From Setaria digitata (lineage: Eukaryota; Nematoda; Chromadorea; Rhabditida; Setariidae), in the NCBI GenBank assembly GCA_003640385.1, contig RCAB01000014.1, forward strand, positions 361,398-425,397: 64,000 nt of DNA, read 5' to 3'. Shown in pieces: positions 63,521-64,000 of this stretch. Position 1 is the first letter of the stretch. Each line of letters opens with the position of its first letter. The position numbers and the translations under genes were made by a program. The notes below the pieces were generated by a model. The model did not search any database and was not told where the DNA came from. It saw only the letters and a program-made list of their open reading frames with translations.

Positions 63521-64000
63521 TAACATAAGAAACACTTGAGTCCAATTAATTAGCGTTTTTTAATATCCAATCAAATTATCAATCACTGAAAAGCAATTTA
63601 TTCACAAATAATTTCAGAAATAAATTGTTAAAGTTTAGAATTTTAAGCATACTGAAAGGAAAAAAGCAGTAATTGATCAGAAGAGCTATAATAAGTCAGT
63701 GACGACTAAGCTGACAACCACATACTATCAGGGGAAAGTATATAGCATCTTTATCATTATCACCACATTATCACTACCATCAACAATGTGAATTATTTAT
63801 CGGTATGAAATGCACGGAAGGAATGTAGGATTTGGAACGTTTGCAACTGGTAGTTTCATTTTCTCAATTAGTTTCTCATGTTTCACCGAATTTAGAGTAA
63901 AGGAATGGATTTTAGATCGATGTCGCAAGTGAATGGTTAAAGTATACGCAATTGATGATAAGAAAATAATAGCGATAACGACATGATAAGTGCTGTATAC
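63521..64000. other. Right end of the window, no supported gene
   Basis: AT-rich. A short plus-strand frame around 63770-63830 ends QCELFIGMKCTEGM and could belong to the fragment at 63310-63520, but there is no splice model. Confidence 0.3.

Noticed and set aside
1..64000. tRNA, rRNA, CRISPR array, intact transposon, Wolbachia insertion or viral insertion
   Set aside because: Looked for T-arm and tRNA box motifs, regularly spaced repeats, terminal inverted or long direct repeats and bacterial-type ORFs by eye; none was convincing. A covariance-model and transposon-library search would be decisive.

Overview
This is a eukaryotic window from a nematode, most likely a spirurid or filarial-type worm. 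The DNA is very AT-rich. Every confident gene is split into short exons by cis-spliced introns with T-rich acceptors, and the gene content matches C. elegans families (hnRNP F/H, DPF-type dipeptidyl peptidase, BBIP1, MRPS6, HPO-27/MROH1, small secreted LU/Ly6-like proteins). The species cannot be fixed from the sequence alone. I saw no bacterial genes, CRISPR array, tRNA, rRNA or intact transposon.

Layout. 1 to ~2.2 kb (minus): 3'-incomplete inositol polyphosphate 5-phosphatase of the OCRL/INPP5B type. 3.6-7.3 kb (minus): complete 8-exon hnRNP F/H-like protein with three quasi-RRMs. 8.9-21.8 kb (minus): complete 21-exon S9B dipeptidyl peptidase with a 5.8 kb first intron; an alternative upstream coding exon at 23.7 kb and a candidate microexon at 18.5 kb suggest variable cytoplasmic N-termini. 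24-30.5 kb: AT-rich, with a degenerate 30-bp minisatellite and a GC-richer coding-like stretch at 28.8-29.2 kb. 30.6-31.1 kb (plus): two-exon BBIP1. 31.1-32.1 kb (minus): mitochondrial ribosomal protein S6, tail-to-tail with BBIP1. 33.4-36.3 kb (minus): single-pass membrane protein with three reduced EGF-like modules and a PPxY cytoplasmic tail. 39.2-53.8 kb (minus): complete 37-exon MROH1/HPO-27 HEAT-repeat protein. 57.0-62.2 kb (plus): two adjacent secreted genes with the same 10-cysteine LU-like pattern and exon phasing; the second carries a long Thr/Ser-rich tail. A coding-like, frame-disrupted fragment lies near 63.3-63.5 kb.

The exon models were built by hand from splice signals and homology to remembered family motifs. 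Five models (hnRNP 378 aa, dipeptidyl peptidase 801 aa, MRPS6 168 aa, MROH1 1722 aa, BBIP1 91 aa) and both LU genes (151 and 328 aa) stay in frame from start to stop, which is strong internal support. The genes do not form one pathway. Several act at membranes or in trafficking (5-phosphatase, MROH1 at lysosomes, BBIP1 at cilia, EGF/PPxY receptor-like protein, dipeptidyl peptidase). No novel multigene system was found. The most interesting items are the alternative N-termini of the dipeptidyl peptidase, the EGF-like modules that all lack the same cysteine pair, and the LU gene pair with one mucin-like member.
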